Assembly: GCA_035236585.1 (NCBI GenBank)
Contig: CP141126.1
Location: 65,945,414-66,009,413 of the forward strand
Direction of reading: 5' to 3'
From: Warburgia ugandensis
Taxonomy: Eukaryota > Streptophyta > Magnoliopsida > Canellales > Canellaceae
DNA length: 64,000 nt
The number at the start of each line of letters is the position of its first letter. Position 1 is the first letter of the stretch. The notes beneath the pieces are model-generated. The model saw only the letters and a program-made list of their open reading frames with translations. It made no database searches and had not been told where the DNA came from. Both the position numbers and the translations under genes were made by a program. Shown here one piece after another: positions 1 to 13,302 of this stretch.

Positions 1-2446
1 ATGGCAAATTTTAAATCAATATTATTCCCAAGAAAGTGTTAGTCACAGCCTTAGCTATTAGAGAGTAACTACAATCAAGTAATCATTGAAAGATAAGGTA
101 GGGGTTTACTTACTTGCACTTAGTATGGGTATCTTCTATCACAAGCGTTCCTTGCTCTTAAGTGTTTACTTTGTGTCTGAAAAATGTTGAGGATTGGGCG
201 AGTATATACTATACTAGTAGGAGCCTATCACTACTAGTTTTACAATGCATGCTGTATTTAAAACCATATGCTCTTTCAAGACATGTGTATGTTTGAACAC
301 TCATGCTTAATATTGACATCAAAACCATTATCAAATTGAAATATTAACGAATTAAAGAATCGCACAAACCAAGTTGAAAGTATCATATATATCATAACAT
401 AACGATATGCATAAGATGCTTCATTGAATCCAACTCATGGATATCTAGTATGGTATGCTCGACCAACCTTATATCATGCCATATGCAATGCACATAAGTC
501 CACGAAACCATAGGGTCCCACTATGCCCACGACCTCACTGCCTTGTGGTCCCTGGGTACCTAGGGATATAGGATCATATACCTCCACGGGGCATATGACA
601 CTTCGACCCAATGCCGTGACACCAGTGGTAGCCCCCTGTACCACATGCAGTCGAAACAGGGACATGCCCTTTTTGGGCTTGGTACCCATCCACCTAATAG
701 TGGTAGAGGCTGGGTGGCCACCCCAAACCTCTCGGCATAGCGCCCGCGAGCTTACTAGCCCAAATCATGTACAATCAAATAAGCCAAAAACCTCTTTTCA
801 AAACCTGTCCTCTTTGGGTCCCTCACAACTGCCTGGCCCTCGGCACTCCAGCGTATTTTGGAAACCCTCAAGGACATGCAATTTTTGCAAGAACTTAATG
901 CTCACAAATCATGCAATATGTGCAATTATTTACAAAGCATGTCTATGCATAATGCGTTTATCCTATGCATGCCAAATTCATTTAAATGCTAAACAAGTCA
1001 TGCTAAATAAGTCATATAATTTATACTTAAATCATGCATTCAAAACAGTCATGGCTCTTTTTAAAAGTCTAGTAGCGACAGAGCACCTACCTGGCTAGGT
1101 CGCGCTAACCCCTTTGTCCTCGTATGCTCCTGAAGATGGTTTGGGGAATCAATATTAGTTTGGCCTATCTTTTATGGGTTTTAGAGTGGTTGGTCTTATT
1201 ACTTAGGCATTAAGGGTCCATCCCTATGCCTATGGGTATCCTAAGGTCCTAGTTGAGCCTTGGTATTATACAGTTTTCCAAACGTTTAATGGCCACACGC
1301 CATCATCCTATTCTAAGGGTCATGCCTACCTTTGATTGGGCCTTGATCTGGGATTTTATAGTTTGGGTGTGTCCATGTCGTCGACACGGACACAACGCCT
1401 TTTGCGGTGCCTCAATCAGGGCTCTAAATCTCAAGTTATAAGCGTTTTAGTGTCACGTGTACATAAGGGCCTTAAGAGTGAAAAGGCAGAATGCTAGGGC
1501 GCTGAGCGTCAGTGGCTGCGCCCCAGCTTCCTTAAGAACGAAAAAATCTCGGATCACTAGAGCGTTATGTGTCTGTGGCGTGCGCCTCAGCGGGCGCGTC
1601 TGCAGATGCGCTGGGTTTTCATATGTGTCTCTCTCTTTTGTGGGCGTGTCCCCGGACGTGCTCGTTTGGTTCTTTCAGACGCGGTTGGCGCGTCTCGTCC
1701 TGGTGGGAGGTTCTGGTCGTTTGGGGGATTGGGGCCTCCTCAGGACACCCTGGTTTGACCCTGTCAAACCAATACGGCCTAGGGAACATCCCTGGGTCCT
1801 TGGTGATCCTCCAGGGCTCTATTTTGCATGATTTTTCATGCAAAATCTTAGGGAAACTGAGCCTAGGACTACTGTGAAGACGGGTTTTGAGGGATCTTGG
1901 GCATACCTAGCTCGTTGTTGGGTTTTTCTCCTCATTTCCCCTCTAGGTTGCTTCTCCAAAACGGGTTTTCTTCAAGCTTTTGGGCTGCCATTAGAGGCGC
2001 CCAAGGGCTCTATTTATAAAGCTATAAGAGGGTTCTGGAGGGGCTTCTCACCGCCCTTGAATGGTGGTGGAGAAACCTCCAGAATGGCAGTGATTTCTCC
2101 TCCAATCACTACCGTTCTAGAACCCTCTAGGAGGTTGAAGATGAAGGGTGCCCATATCAAAACGGGCCCCTATGTTTTGCAGGCTAAATCTATTTTTTTA
2201 ATAAAAATTATATTTTTGCCTCTAAACTTCAAAGGGCCATAACTTGCTCATTTTAACTCCGTTTTGGGTGATTTTGGTCTTGTTGGATTCCTTTTCTGAG
2301 ACGCACCTAATGGTACCATTTTCAGGACCAAATTTCTGGGTTCAGTCAAGGTGAATAGTGAAATGACTAAAATGCCCTTATCTTTAAAAACTGAACTTTT
2401 CATTGCTAACTTGGGATTTTAATATTACAAAATTGGAGTCATTACA
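1..2446 (-). repeat. LTR of family LTR-C, minus orientation, cut by window start
   Basis: This stretch matches the complete LTR at 13308-16040 block by block. Shared blocks include the segment with TATACTATACT and the 'cactactagttttacaat' string near 230, the 'ccatagggtcc...atgcccacgacctc' block near 510, and the GC-rich part at 1440-1720. It ends at 2446 in ATTACA, the reverse complement of the usual TGT start of an LTR. A purine-rich tract follows on the minus strand, so 2446 is the 5' edge of a minus-strand LTR. The other edge lies outside the window. The apparent open frames inside, for example 523-1098, show no recognisable protein and are treated as chance. Confidence 0.75.
2008..2022 (-). 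promoter_or_regulatory. TATA box of the LTR-C copy
   Basis: On the minus strand 2010-2018 reads TATAAATAG, a canonical plant TATA box. It sits about 430 bp inside the LTR from its 5' edge at 2446. The complete LTR-C at 13308-16040 has a TATA box in the corresponding place (15621-15631). Transcription would run toward lower coordinates. Position and conservation are seen; activity is inference. Confidence 0.5.
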
Positions 2447-2462
2447 TCATCCTCCTTAGGGA
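2447..2462 (-). other. Polypurine-tract-like remnant beside LTR-C
   Basis: Read on the minus strand this is a purine-rich run ending next to the TGTAATGAC start of the LTR, in the place expected for a gypsy polypurine tract. Almost no internal sequence of that element follows, because LTR-A-like DNA begins immediately after. Confidence 0.35.
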
Positions 2463-4375
2463 TGATCAAATAACTAAACTTAGATCAAAGAATGAGTAGA
2501 TTATAGAAGATCTAGGCCCTTGATCTTTATCTACAATTATAGATTGTTGATCAAAGGATCTATGAAAGATCAAGATCAAAGAGATGGATACACAAAGACT
2601 TAGAGATAGAAATTACTTAGATCTGAAAGATTAGAAGATCATTCTAACTATCAAATTTGTTGATCAATAGGATAAATACTATCTGAGAAAAATAGATTAT
2701 ATGGAACACAAGACAAATTTAGATCCTTTATATCAAGGGACAAGATTAGATAAGGAATATAAATGGGAGATTATCCAAAATTGTACAGATAATGATAGTA
2801 TGTATGTATTTACAGATTACATAGGTCAATCATGGGGGATCTGAAGGAATGGACCACTCCATGAAGGTAGGTGGAACTTTAAGAATACCAAACCTATGGT
2901 TTGTGGAATTGTTGTTACTCTTATAATGCTTAAGGATGATAATATGTTTGGTTACATTTGACTCATAATTCATGTATATGAGATAGAAATAACTACTGAA
3001 ATTAGATGGAATACATAATAAATACCTGGGTATCATTTATGATTAGCCCTAAACTTAAATAAGAACATAATAATAATGGATATCATTTGTATTAAATGAA
3101 TATCCTTACATTTAATAACATTTGGTATATGAATACCAAATTAAAGGATATGGGGATCATTTACAATAAATGATTAATTCCTAAACTTATAAGAATATAG
3201 GTATCATTCATTGTAAATGAAGATCCCTAAATTTAGAAATAAAATCATATCCTTAGTATAAGGATATTGAATATGAGAATGATAATATAAACAGACATAT
3301 CGTCTGAGATGTACAAGAAGTATTTTATATACAAGCATGGAGGCTTATGGTTTTGTTTTAAATAGGCCTAAGCTTGAGGATGCTATGCTGGGGAAGTTGT
3401 GAGGGTTTTGCCACCCACTTCTCTAAATTTGATGATGTTATGATACCTTGCCCAATGAGAGGCTAAAAGTCGGGTGGGACAATTGAGGGAGGGCCCCATT
3501 GTGAAAGTCCTATCTCCCCATACAGGCAGTGACACAATATTTTCCACCGTGGTATCAATGGTGAACAGGGCAGTTATCCAAGCACGTTAGGATGGATTAA
3601 ACTGCATGCGTAGTAGTCCTTTGAGTATTTTTACATTATGATGCAATGGCATAGTGAAATGCCTTATGATATGGCATGAGGAGATGCCAATACTACCCAA
3701 GTAAGGGAGTATTTTCCCAACAAAGGCTGGATGATTTATCAACTCAGTGTGTCTGAGTGTGGTTATTAATGTTTGGGATATTGCCTATTTGTCACAATTT
3801 TGTATCGTATAGTGGTGAGTGGTTTGGAAATTATCATAGTGGATATGATTAAATGATCATATATGGTATGGTTCATGGAAATTGATGTGATTAATATGAA
3901 ATATGATGATTATGAATGTTGTACTTGTGAATTATACAATTCCATATGTTTTTGAATTCCCTACCAAGCATAGCTTGCTAAGATATTGTAAATATTTGAA
4001 TGCTTACAATATCTTACATACAGAAGGAAAAGAATAGAGGGATCCATACTGTTGACCAAGACTATGTACTATTGTGGAAAGGATTGGATGGTATTTTGAT
4101 TTGTGTATTTTGGACATTAGATGTAATAAGGGGGCTATGTATGTGAACCGCTAGATCGATCCTATAATTTTAATAAAAATGAATTTCTTTGAAAATTTAT
4201 GTTGCATACAAAATTATGTATATGTGTTGGAGTGAAATGTGGTATTCGGATTTTTTAAAAAGAATTTCAATGAAAATGTTTTCATTATTTAAGTTTTCAA
4301 AATTTTTGCAAAATTGGTTGACCACCATTTGAAAATAAATAATGAAAATGTATTTAAAAAACCCGGGTCATCACA
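2463..4375 (+). repeat. LTR-A copy, 5'-truncated, plus orientation
   Basis: From about 3290 this copy aligns with 4600-5717 and with 12900-13302 plus 20845-21545. Shared blocks include 'catcgtctga' near 3299, 'gatgctatgct' near 3379, the 'ggccccattgtgaaag' region, 'ctaccaagcatagcttgct' near 3961, and an ending of 'gggtcatcaca' at 4375 that parallels 5717. The part before 3290 is AT-rich and contains many GATC-rich words like those at 10800-11560, but I could not align it well. No LTR start is visible, so the copy is truncated on the left. Confidence 0.6.
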
Positions 4376-4500
4376 CATGATCCAACTAAGTGATCCAACC
4401 ATATGATCCAACAAAGTGATCCAACTATATGATCTAACTAAGTGATCCAACCATATGATCTCACTAAGTGATCCAACCTCATAATCTAATTCAATTGATC
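4376..4500. repeat. Short tandem repeat of ~13-bp units (TGATCCAACYAWR-like)
   Basis: Alternating half-units of about 13 bp (tgatccaactaag / tgatccaaccata) form a ~26-bp repeat copied about four times. The same array is present in the 3' LTR at 12682-12800, so it was part of the ancestral LTR-A. Confidence 0.7.
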
Positions 4501-5717
4501 CAATCTAATGATCGAATCAAATGTGGTGAAGGTAATGAGATATGAAGACTAAGGAAACCCTAAGAATAAGGCATATAAAACATTTTAGCCTTAGTTAAAC
4601 AGACACATCGTTTGATACGTACAATATATTTTACATACAAGCATGCTGGCTTGTGATTTTGTTTTACATAGTGCTAGGACTGGGGATGCTATGCTAGGAA
4701 AGTTATGAGGGTTTGGCCACCCGTTTCCTAAAACTTATATGATGGATACCTGCCCAAAGAGAGGCTAAATGTTGGGTGGGGCAATCATGGGAAGGCCACC
4801 ACTATGATAGCCAGGGTTCCCCCCATGCGAACCTGGATTTGTTATTTCCATAGTTGTTATCAGCGGATTATTGTACAGCTATCTAGGCGCGTTGTACGGA
4901 TTGAAACTATGACATAGTAGTCCTAATATATTTTGCATTATGATGCACATATGATAAGCATAGTGTAATGCCATGGCATGATGAGATGCCACTACATGAG
5001 TTCATGGAATGAAAATCCACGTATGAGAATTGGTTGAATATTGATCTCCTAAGTGGAAGTATAGCAGGGGAAGGAACAAGTTTTCAGGAAACTTCACTAT
5101 TTTAACTAATTTATTCTATACTACATAAATAACATATATACTTTATGTTGAGTTAACTCATGAGTGGGTAACCATGATGGAATAATGACTGAGGTATGTA
5201 TTCTTATATTAGTGAAGTAGTACATTTTTGTATCCCCTACTAAGCATAGCTTGCTGAGATATTGTAAATGTTTCAATGTTTACAATATCTCAGATATAGA
5301 GAAGGAGGGTTGGGAGCTCAAGACTGTAGCAGACATAGAAGAATAATCAATCAAAGTATATCCCTTAAAGACATGTATTTTTATTTGAGAGCATTGTAAT
5401 GTATTGAGAGTTTTTAATGTATGGTGAGGTTTGAAATTTGGATTATGTAATTTGGACAAATATTGTACTGATACTGAGCTATATTGTGAACCACTGGATG
5501 GATTCTGGAACTTAATAAAAATATATTCCTTCAATGGAATTGTATCTTGTACAAAAATTTTACTTATACTATGTATGAAGTGATCACTTGGGTTTTTCAA
5601 AACAAGTTTTAAAGAAAATAATTTTTAATGTTTTGTTTTGCAAATTTTTTTTACTAAGGGTGCTCTGCCTTTGAAAAATGTATTACAAAATGTGTTATAA
5701 AAACCTCGGTCATCACA
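4376..5717 (+). repeat. Truncated 5' LTR (LTR-A) of the outer gypsy element
   Basis: This is the 5' LTR used by the element whose primer-binding site follows at 5720. It starts abruptly at 'catgatccaactaag', a point that lies inside the partner 3' LTR at 12684. It then follows that LTR through 13302 and 20845-21545 to the common end 'catcaca'. About 3.6 kb of LTR present in the partner is therefore missing here, including the TATA box at 9629-9638. The left junction abuts the end of another LTR-A copy within the shared string CACAYATGATCC-like sequence, which suggests recombination between LTR copies. Confidence 0.7.
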
Positions 5718-5719
5718 GT

Positions 5720-5732
5720 TGGTATCAGAGCC
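5720..5732 (+). other. Primer-binding site matching initiator Met-tRNA
   Basis: TGGTATCAGAGCC lies two bases (GT) after the LTR end CATCACA. It is the standard sequence complementary to the 3' end of plant initiator tRNA-Met and primes minus-strand DNA synthesis in many gypsy and copia elements. It fixes both the LTR end and the plus orientation of the element. Confidence 0.9.
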
Positions 5733-5861
5733 ATTCATCCAGTCACAGTACAATACCCTTATGTCCAATATGAAGATGACAATCCAATTAGAGGATGAGA
5801 AATAGTGAGTGAATAAGAAATAAGATATTATTGGATGAGAATGAGTTATGTGATCAACCAT

Positions 5862-5995
5862 TAGTTAAGAATGAGTATAGAAAGAGTTGACTCATTAGTG
5901 AAGGATGTGTATAGAAAGAGTTAAACTCATTAGTTGAGGATGAGTATAGAAAGAGTTAAACTCATTAGTTGAGGATGAGTATAGAAAGAGTTAAG
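5862..5995. repeat. ~35-bp tandem repeat, four units
   Basis: The word 'gagtatagaaagagtt' (or gtgtatagaaagagtt) recurs with 34-35 bp spacing at about 5873, 5907, 5942 and 5977, separated by 'aaactcattagttgagga'. It lies just inside the 5' end of the internal domain. Confidence 0.8.
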
Positions 5996-8900
5996 TGCAA
6001 TGAAGGAATAGTATAGCACAAGTAGATATTACTTAATGAAAGGACTAGAAATACTACTTAGTAAGTAAGAATCCCAATAGAGGAAATAGTAAGATATAGA
6101 AATCAATAAGGAAAACATCACAATAGGTAAAGATGTAATGTATGATGTTCAAGTCTAACCTAAAGTCTTGAGTAAGCATACATATGTAGAAATAAAGTAC
6201 ACCAATACTAGTATGTATATAACCATTATTAAGTGAAAGAATGGAGATTAAGAGAAAGATGTGATAAATTGGAAAAATATGATGGAAATAGTGGAGAAGG
6301 AAAAACTTCAACCTTTATATGAAAAGTGAATTAGAAATTTATGAGGAATAGGTGCTAAATATGAAGCCTTAGAATTATTATAAAATTCAAAATTAATAAT
6401 AAATAAATATAAATGTAAGAGTTATAGTTGCTACATATATGGTATTATGGGAATTAGTTAAATGGATTTAATCATCAAAATAGAGATGATATTATTTGAA
6501 AGAAAGTTAAGGAGATAAGTGAGAAAGATCAAAATTTGTAAATGAGAATAGTTTTAAATAAAGATGAATAAGGAGATAAGTAAGTATTTTCGTTCCAAAA
6601 TTAGAAAAGGCAAAGGACTTAATAAAGAGATGATAAAAATTTTAGAACATGAAGAGATGATCTTCAAAATTGGAATAAAATGAAAAGGAAGAAGAGACTT
6701 AGATATGTTGAAAGGGCAAAAATATAATCCCAAACTTATTGAGAAAGATAATTAAACCATAAGAATATATAGTTAACAAGGAAATTATAGCCCTATATAT
6801 GGTAAAACAAATATGAAATCACTAAGTTAGAAATTATATTGGTATGATAAATCAATTGTGGAAATTAGCACAAAAGGATTATCAAGGATTAGAGGGATAT
6901 TGATATGATAACCTTTGTGATATTGAAAATAATTTTGGGACTATAGTAAAGAGAAGTACATTTGGCATAGATGGTGAAACAATTATGGAAAATAAAAGAG
7001 AAATATTGATATGATGAATTGGGAAAATATGGTTATTGATTATTATAAAGAGGAGTACATCTTATTGATCATGGCAATTGAAGAGCTATATATGAATAGA
7101 GATATTAATTCCACTTACATGATAGAGTTGGTGATATTGAAAGATTTAAGAAATATAGTAAGGAGAAATATATTTTGGAGGAATGGTGAAATAAAACATG
7201 AGAAATGAAGACCTATAAACAAATATTGGTTGCTAAAATTTAAGTTCAAAGATGACTATGAATGAGGTATAAATCCAAATTTTTGGAGAAATAAGTGGCT
7301 AGATATTTTGAGAGATTGAATGAGGAAATATCTATAACAGTTGAGGAAAAGAACATCAAATTATTTGAATGAGTCGAAAGAACAGATTTTAAGGATTTGG
7401 AGTGATTATAAAAATTTACAATAGGAAAGTAACAAATTTCATTGGAAAGAGAAAAAGGAAGGATCAATGTGAGGATGCAGTGAACATAAATGATGTTACT
7501 AAGGAAATTAAGTACCCTTTTTCTCTAAGGATGAGCATTTCCAAATTTATTATCATCAACTAGGAATTGAAAATGAGACAACATAATATGAAATCAAAAC
7601 AAATTTTGAGTTATATGAGTTGGATAAATGATATTTATGAATTTGAGAAGAATGAAATATATTAGATGAAGTGGTAATGATATATGGAAATGAATTTAAG
7701 GAAATCAAGAGCATTTATAGGATATATGTTAGATACTTACAAAACTTGTCAATTATCTAGTAAGTGTACATGTTGATTGAGGAAGGAAAAGTTTAGGGTC
7801 ATATAAATTTTAAGGATGATATGGAATGTGACCCAACAAAGGTGGAATGTGATATAACAATGACAATTAGAGAAATTTATCTCTTACTGATTGTATAACA
7901 TAAGGACATTCTTGTAGTGCAAGCTTGCTATTGATTACATAACCCAAAAAGAGTTATGGTAGATTGTTGAGAATTGAAGAGTATATGATAAATTATGGAG
8001 TTTTAAAGGCTTGAGAATGGATGACTACAAAGTCAATATGTATTCTTTTAATTGGAATTATCAAGAATACTGCAAATAAAGGGTTAGTATGATATGAAAA
8101 ATGGTTATGAGGTATGCTTGAAAGGAGCATAAGGAAATGCATAATCTAGAAATTTTGAAGCCAATGAAAGGGAAAGAGATTAATATTATCATGGATTGTA
8201 AGAATGATCAGAATATTGTTCTAAATATGAGAAAGAGATAACAAGAGAAGATAAGGAATATATAGGAAGATTTAAATGACACTATCTTAGAGGGAAAAAT
8301 GTAGAAAGTCAAGCATTATGAATAAAATGGCACACAAAGGGTGTTACAAAAACAATGGATGGGATGAGAATGAGGCAAAGAACCAATCAAGGATACTATT
8401 ATTCAATAATAGAATTTGAAAAGAAATTGGCAATAGAAGGAAATAGTAAAGAAGTATGAATTATAGAGTAGAAATGAAGTAATCACTTCCAAATAATGGA
8501 AGAACAAGGAAAGAGATAATTATGTCCAAATATTGGAAGATTATTGTAAAGAATAATAGTTGAAATTATAGAAACCAATCAATATGTCATTTTGATGGAT
8601 AGTCTAAGGACTATACATATTAGGAAAGCTATCTCCAAATTATATATGTTGAAAAGGAATGAAGATGAGCAACAAAAGTTAGAATGGAAAAATATGAAGT
8701 ACTGAAAGATTGATTAAAATGAGGGGTAGAAATTTAGCATACTAGTCAAGTGAAATAGAAGGTTTTGAAACAAAGGAATAACTTAGTTAAGAGTTATTAA
8801 TCCTTTTGGAAAGTCTAGCAAGAATCAGCTTAAGTAAATAGTGCATAAGCAAGGTTAGTCATGTGTGAGCATTTTAATATGAATCAACCATGTGATTTAT

Positions 8901-9044
8901 ACCTTTGAGGACAAGGTAGTATGATAAATGAATGAAAGGAAATAGGATTTCCTTAAGTGGCAAGGCCACATGAGTAAAGCTATGAAAGAGCTGTGAAAAC
9001 TCATAAGTGAGTTAATATGCAAATTTCGAGGACAAAATTTTTGT

Positions 9045-9057
9045 AAGGGGGGAAGAT
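9045..9057 (+). other. Polypurine tract of outer element
   Basis: AAGGGGGGAAGAT immediately precedes the 3' LTR start TGTAAAACCCC. This is where plus-strand DNA synthesis would be primed. It confirms the plus orientation and the LTR start at 9058. Confidence 0.85.
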
Positions 9058-9628
9058 TGTAAAACCCCAAACTTTTATAAGGTGATAGAATAAATAAATA
9101 ATGAAATTAAAATTTTCAAGGAAAACTAGGTTGAAATATTAGGGTTATTAAAAATGCACTTCTCATAAAAGTTGAATCAAGATATAAGACATGTATAATT
9201 GAAAACATATTTGACGAACCCTTCAAAATGACTATAAGCATGATAGATTCTGAGATCGGATGAAAAATCCTTATTTTTCTCCATTTTTAAGAATAAAAGA
9301 GTAAAATGGTAATTTTACAAATAACCAAGATCTAAGACATCAAAATTTGGAACATACTCAGAAATATGAACCCAACACCACTAAGTACGTTCAATTCTGA
9401 GTCCAGGAGAATAAAACCAATTTTTGTCCATAAAAGGGCAAAATGGTCTTTTCACACCTCCGAGGAGCCCACAAATTGATCCAATGGCTAGAAAATAAGT
9501 CATCATGAATCAAACCACTACCACCTGCTAGTGGAGAAGGAGGTAGTAGTGGGAATCCTAAGACAATTTAGTAATCAAAAGAAATCAAGATGATAATTAT
9601 AAGTAATTATGGAAAATTCAAAACACCT

Positions 9629-9638
9629 CTATAAATAG
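9629..9638 (+). promoter_or_regulatory. TATA box in the 3' LTR-A
   Basis: CTATAAATAG lies about 570 bp inside the LTR, in AT-rich sequence followed by a pyrimidine-rich stretch near 9720-9770. It is a good match to plant TATA boxes. The truncated 5' LTR (4376-5717) has no counterpart, because it starts beyond this point. Confidence 0.5.
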
Positions 9639-12600
9639 CTCATAAAATTTCCAAAAATTCTCCTAATGTTCTACATTAGGTCCCATAGAATACTGCAAAA
9701 TTCCAGCTCCAAAATCCTCCCCAATCTCCCCCAATTCTCTCTTCTTCTCCTCTTGTTTTATTTTTCCTCTGTAAGAGCATCTGCAGACGCACCCGACACT
9801 CCAGACTAATTGGAGATGTCGGGAGCATCTAGGGACGTGTCATCCCCGATGAGCCAGGGTTTCTACCTGGAAACCTTATTTGAATTAGCCATCAAATTAT
9901 ACTTATCAAAACCCAATCTCCACCAGTGGATCTATTCGGAATGAGGGGATCTACAAAACCACTAAGATTTCATGATGATCCAACAGTTGGATCTCAGGTA
10001 AAATCAAAACAAAACTCAAGCAAGATACTCATTCCATCTCCAGCAAGTTTTATGCCTTTTTTTGGCCAATCTGGGTGGTAAATGATGATCTCGCACAGTT
10101 CGATGTCTCCAGGACAGGGTGTTCTTCAAAAACCCCATGGTCCTCCACCTTCTCCAGCAACGACAAAGGAAAATTTTATCACTGTATGCATCTAGGATTC
10201 TCTATCCTCTTTCCTATAATATTCCTAATCTCTGGTGTGGTTTTCTTCACTAGCCAAGCCAGGTAAGTGCTCCTCCCTCCTTCCTAAGTTCATTCCAGCA
10301 ATCCCTTTAAGTTTCCTAGCCACCTGGAGATCTCCCCGACCATTGATTCGTCTGGAATGAAGGATCTTGCATGGAGGGCTGAGATCTCCTCATTTTCTGG
10401 CTTAGATAACAATTCTGAGCTCTTGGATGAGTTCATGGGTCCCAAAAACTTTAACATAAGAAATCTTAGCCCTTGATGTTGTATAATTTAGGAGATCTAA
10501 AGAACGGTCGATCCAACGGTCTAGATTGAATCGTCTCAACCGATCTCAACAAATCAGGTTCCAGCACACTGGAGACTCCCCTTGGGGACGTCCCCCATGG
10601 GTGCGCCTGCGTACGAGCACCAGGTAGCATGAATTGATTACATTTGATTACACTTCAGCCATTCAAGTTTGAACTGAGATCTTAGATCTTCAATTCAGAG
10701 CTCCATATAGCTCTAATTTTAGATTAGAAAGCTTCTGTAGATTCCTTGTCACTTGCTTTAGGTACTGAACTCATGAAATGCATGTTTTAAGTTGTATTTA
10801 GTGGTTATAATTACAAAAATCCGTAGTAACAGTAGTGGATCATGATCAAGATGATCTCAAAATTTAGATCTGAACTGATGGATGTGTTCAAAGGGTCCCA
10901 AAATTCCAACGATCATGATCACAGTAGAATTTCTAGGTTTCTAGATCAAGAAAATTCACAAAAATAGTAAGATCAAAATTTAGCCCTTAAAACGGGCTGA
11001 AACTTTAAAATCCCATTTCTGATCTCAATTTAACTCCAAATTGAGATCGAAAAGTTGGGATGGATTCCATGTAATGAGTAGACCCTATTGAACTTAGAAA
11101 ATTTATATTTTGATGCATGTAAAATTCTATTAATAAAGAAAAGTGTTACTAATTCTTGTGATTAGTGAAATTTGGAATGATCAAACCTTATAATTATGAT
11201 CCATTGATGATCTTGTGACTTTAGAATATGGAATTAATGGTTATAAGTGACTGATCTATGATTAATTTAGAGATCTAGCCTTAAAAGTAGTATAAACCAT
11301 AAAAATGAATGGAAATGGATATGTTTGGATGAAGATATGAAGTTAATATTATATGGATTTATGGACTGGATGATGATGATTTGTGATAGATCAAGATCTG
11401 TGCCCTTAAATTGGATAAGAGGACTTAAGATCTTCTTGATCGGTTGGATCAAGAAGGATCAAATCATTTGATGAGATGCATCAATGATCTAATGATGAAA
11501 TCACTTCAAGAAGAAGCGTTAGATCTTAAGGAAAATGAAAGATCGAGATGAAAAATGAATAAGGATCAACTAAGACTGTTGGATCATGATAGAGAGTTAT
11601 GGCATATTAGAGTTTCATTGTTGAATGTTATTATAATTGTCTTTTATTGCTTAGTAGATTTAATTGTAGATTTATTTATTTATGCTTTAATGCTTATGTA
11701 ATGGAAATTACATTGAAAATGTAATTAAATGAAATTAGAATTGAAAGACATTTACATGAAATAAATGACACAGACTTAATGATAGTAAGGGCTATAATTA
11801 GTATGATAATATAAGGAATATCATTTCCTTGGCCCAAATTAAGAGAATAATGAAACTCCATGAATGACATTTAAATGTTCATGAATTTAATTAAAATCAA
11901 TTAGAAAGAGTACTTAAGGTTAAAGTACTCGTAGGAACCTTATGAAAGGTTGAGTTAAGGTCACCCTAGTAGATGATGAACATGGTGGTTAATGGGGTTA
12001 TCTAATAGAGCCTCGCTCTTCCCCCACCTTCTATTGACGTATGTGAGGTCTAAACACCTTATATGAGGATTGAAGTAACTACTTTGTGTTCAACCATTCA
12101 ACTAGTAAGCCCTAGCCAATTTGACATAAGAGGAGGTGTCTGGACTTAAGATAAAATAAGCTACCGTCAACCAGTAAAACATTAACTAGTTGAGTAATAA
12201 TAATAAGAGCATAAAAGGTTAGTAAATCATCTAATCCTAATAAAAATTGTAATCAAGATAAGGGTGATTAGACAAGATCCAGAGGATCTTGAATGATCAA
12301 AATTAATATGAATACTAATGTTGTATTATATTATGTATATGTAGAAATTATGTATATATATGTAGAAAAATGCAGATAGAGAAGCCAAATCCTTGATCAA
12401 ACATGATTCAAGGAAAAATTAGGTCATCCCTTATAGGAATGCATGCTTGTATAGAGAAATAATTTTATATGTATGGTTTGACAGATGTATGAATCCAAAC
12501 CATGATGAGCAATGTGGAAGAATACCAGTTGAGATGTATGAATCAAGATGTTACTTTGAGGTAGGTGGATGTACAAGAATGTATTAAGGATTCATGTGTA

Positions 12601-12681
12601 TACATACATGATCTTTTGTCCAGAATTATAGACCTTCATGGTATAAGTATACTTGGCACCTTAGCATGATAATGATCTAAT

Positions 12682-12800
12682 CACATGATCCAACTAAGTG
12701 ATCCAACCAGATGATCTAACTAAGTGATCCAACCATATAATCTAACTAAGTGATCCAACCATATGATCTCACTAAGTGATCCTACCTCATAATCTAATTC
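12682..12800. repeat. Second copy of the ~13-bp tandem array
   Basis: This is the same alternating tgatccaac-type units as at 4376-4500, in the corresponding place of the 3' LTR, with a few base differences. Confidence 0.7.
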
Positions 12801-13302
12801 AATTGATCCAATCTAGTCATCAAATCAAATGAGGTGAAGGTAATGAGATGTGAAGACTAAGGAAACCCTAAGAATAGGGCATAGAAAACATTTCAGCCTT
12901 AGTTAAATAGTCACATCGTCTGATATGTACAATGTATTTTACATACACACATGGTGGCTTATGATTTTGTTTTACATAGTGCTAGGACTAGGGATGCTAT
13001 GCTAAGGAAGTTACGAAGGTTTGGCCACCCGCTTCCTAAAACTTATATGATGGATGCCATGCCCAAAGAGAGGCTAAATGTCATGTGGGGCAATCATGGG
13101 AAGGCCACCACTGTGACAGCCAGGGTTCCCCCCATGCGATCCTGGATTTGTTATTTCCACAGTTGGTATTAGTGGATTATTATACAGTTATCTGGGTAGG
13201 CTATACAGATTGAGATTGTGGCATAGTAGTCTTAATGTATTTTACATTATGATGCACATATGATAGGGATAGTGTAATGCCATGGCATGAAGAGATGCCA
13301 CT

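Larger units (their letters stand above)
5718..9057 (+). mobile_element. Internal domain of outer gypsy element, no readable gag-pol
   Basis: About 3.3 kb lies between the primer-binding site and the polypurine tract. The plus strand is rich in A and G, and no open frame longer than about 85 codons exists on either strand. No protease, RT, RNase H or integrase motif was recognised. The end of the domain (9019-9044) still has the pattern seen at the 3' end of chromovirus-type pol, 'caaatttcgaggacaaaatt' before the G-run, so the terminal cis sequences of a gypsy element are kept. A full gag-pol domain is usually about 4.5-5 kb. This is either a non-autonomous derivative or a strongly decayed copy; I favour the former because the PBS and PPT are clean. 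Confidence 0.6.

Noticed and set aside
523..1098. 191-codon plus-strand open frame
   Set aside because: It lies entirely inside an LTR-C copy, the homologous LTR at 14097-14507 has a different frame, and no protein family is recognisable.
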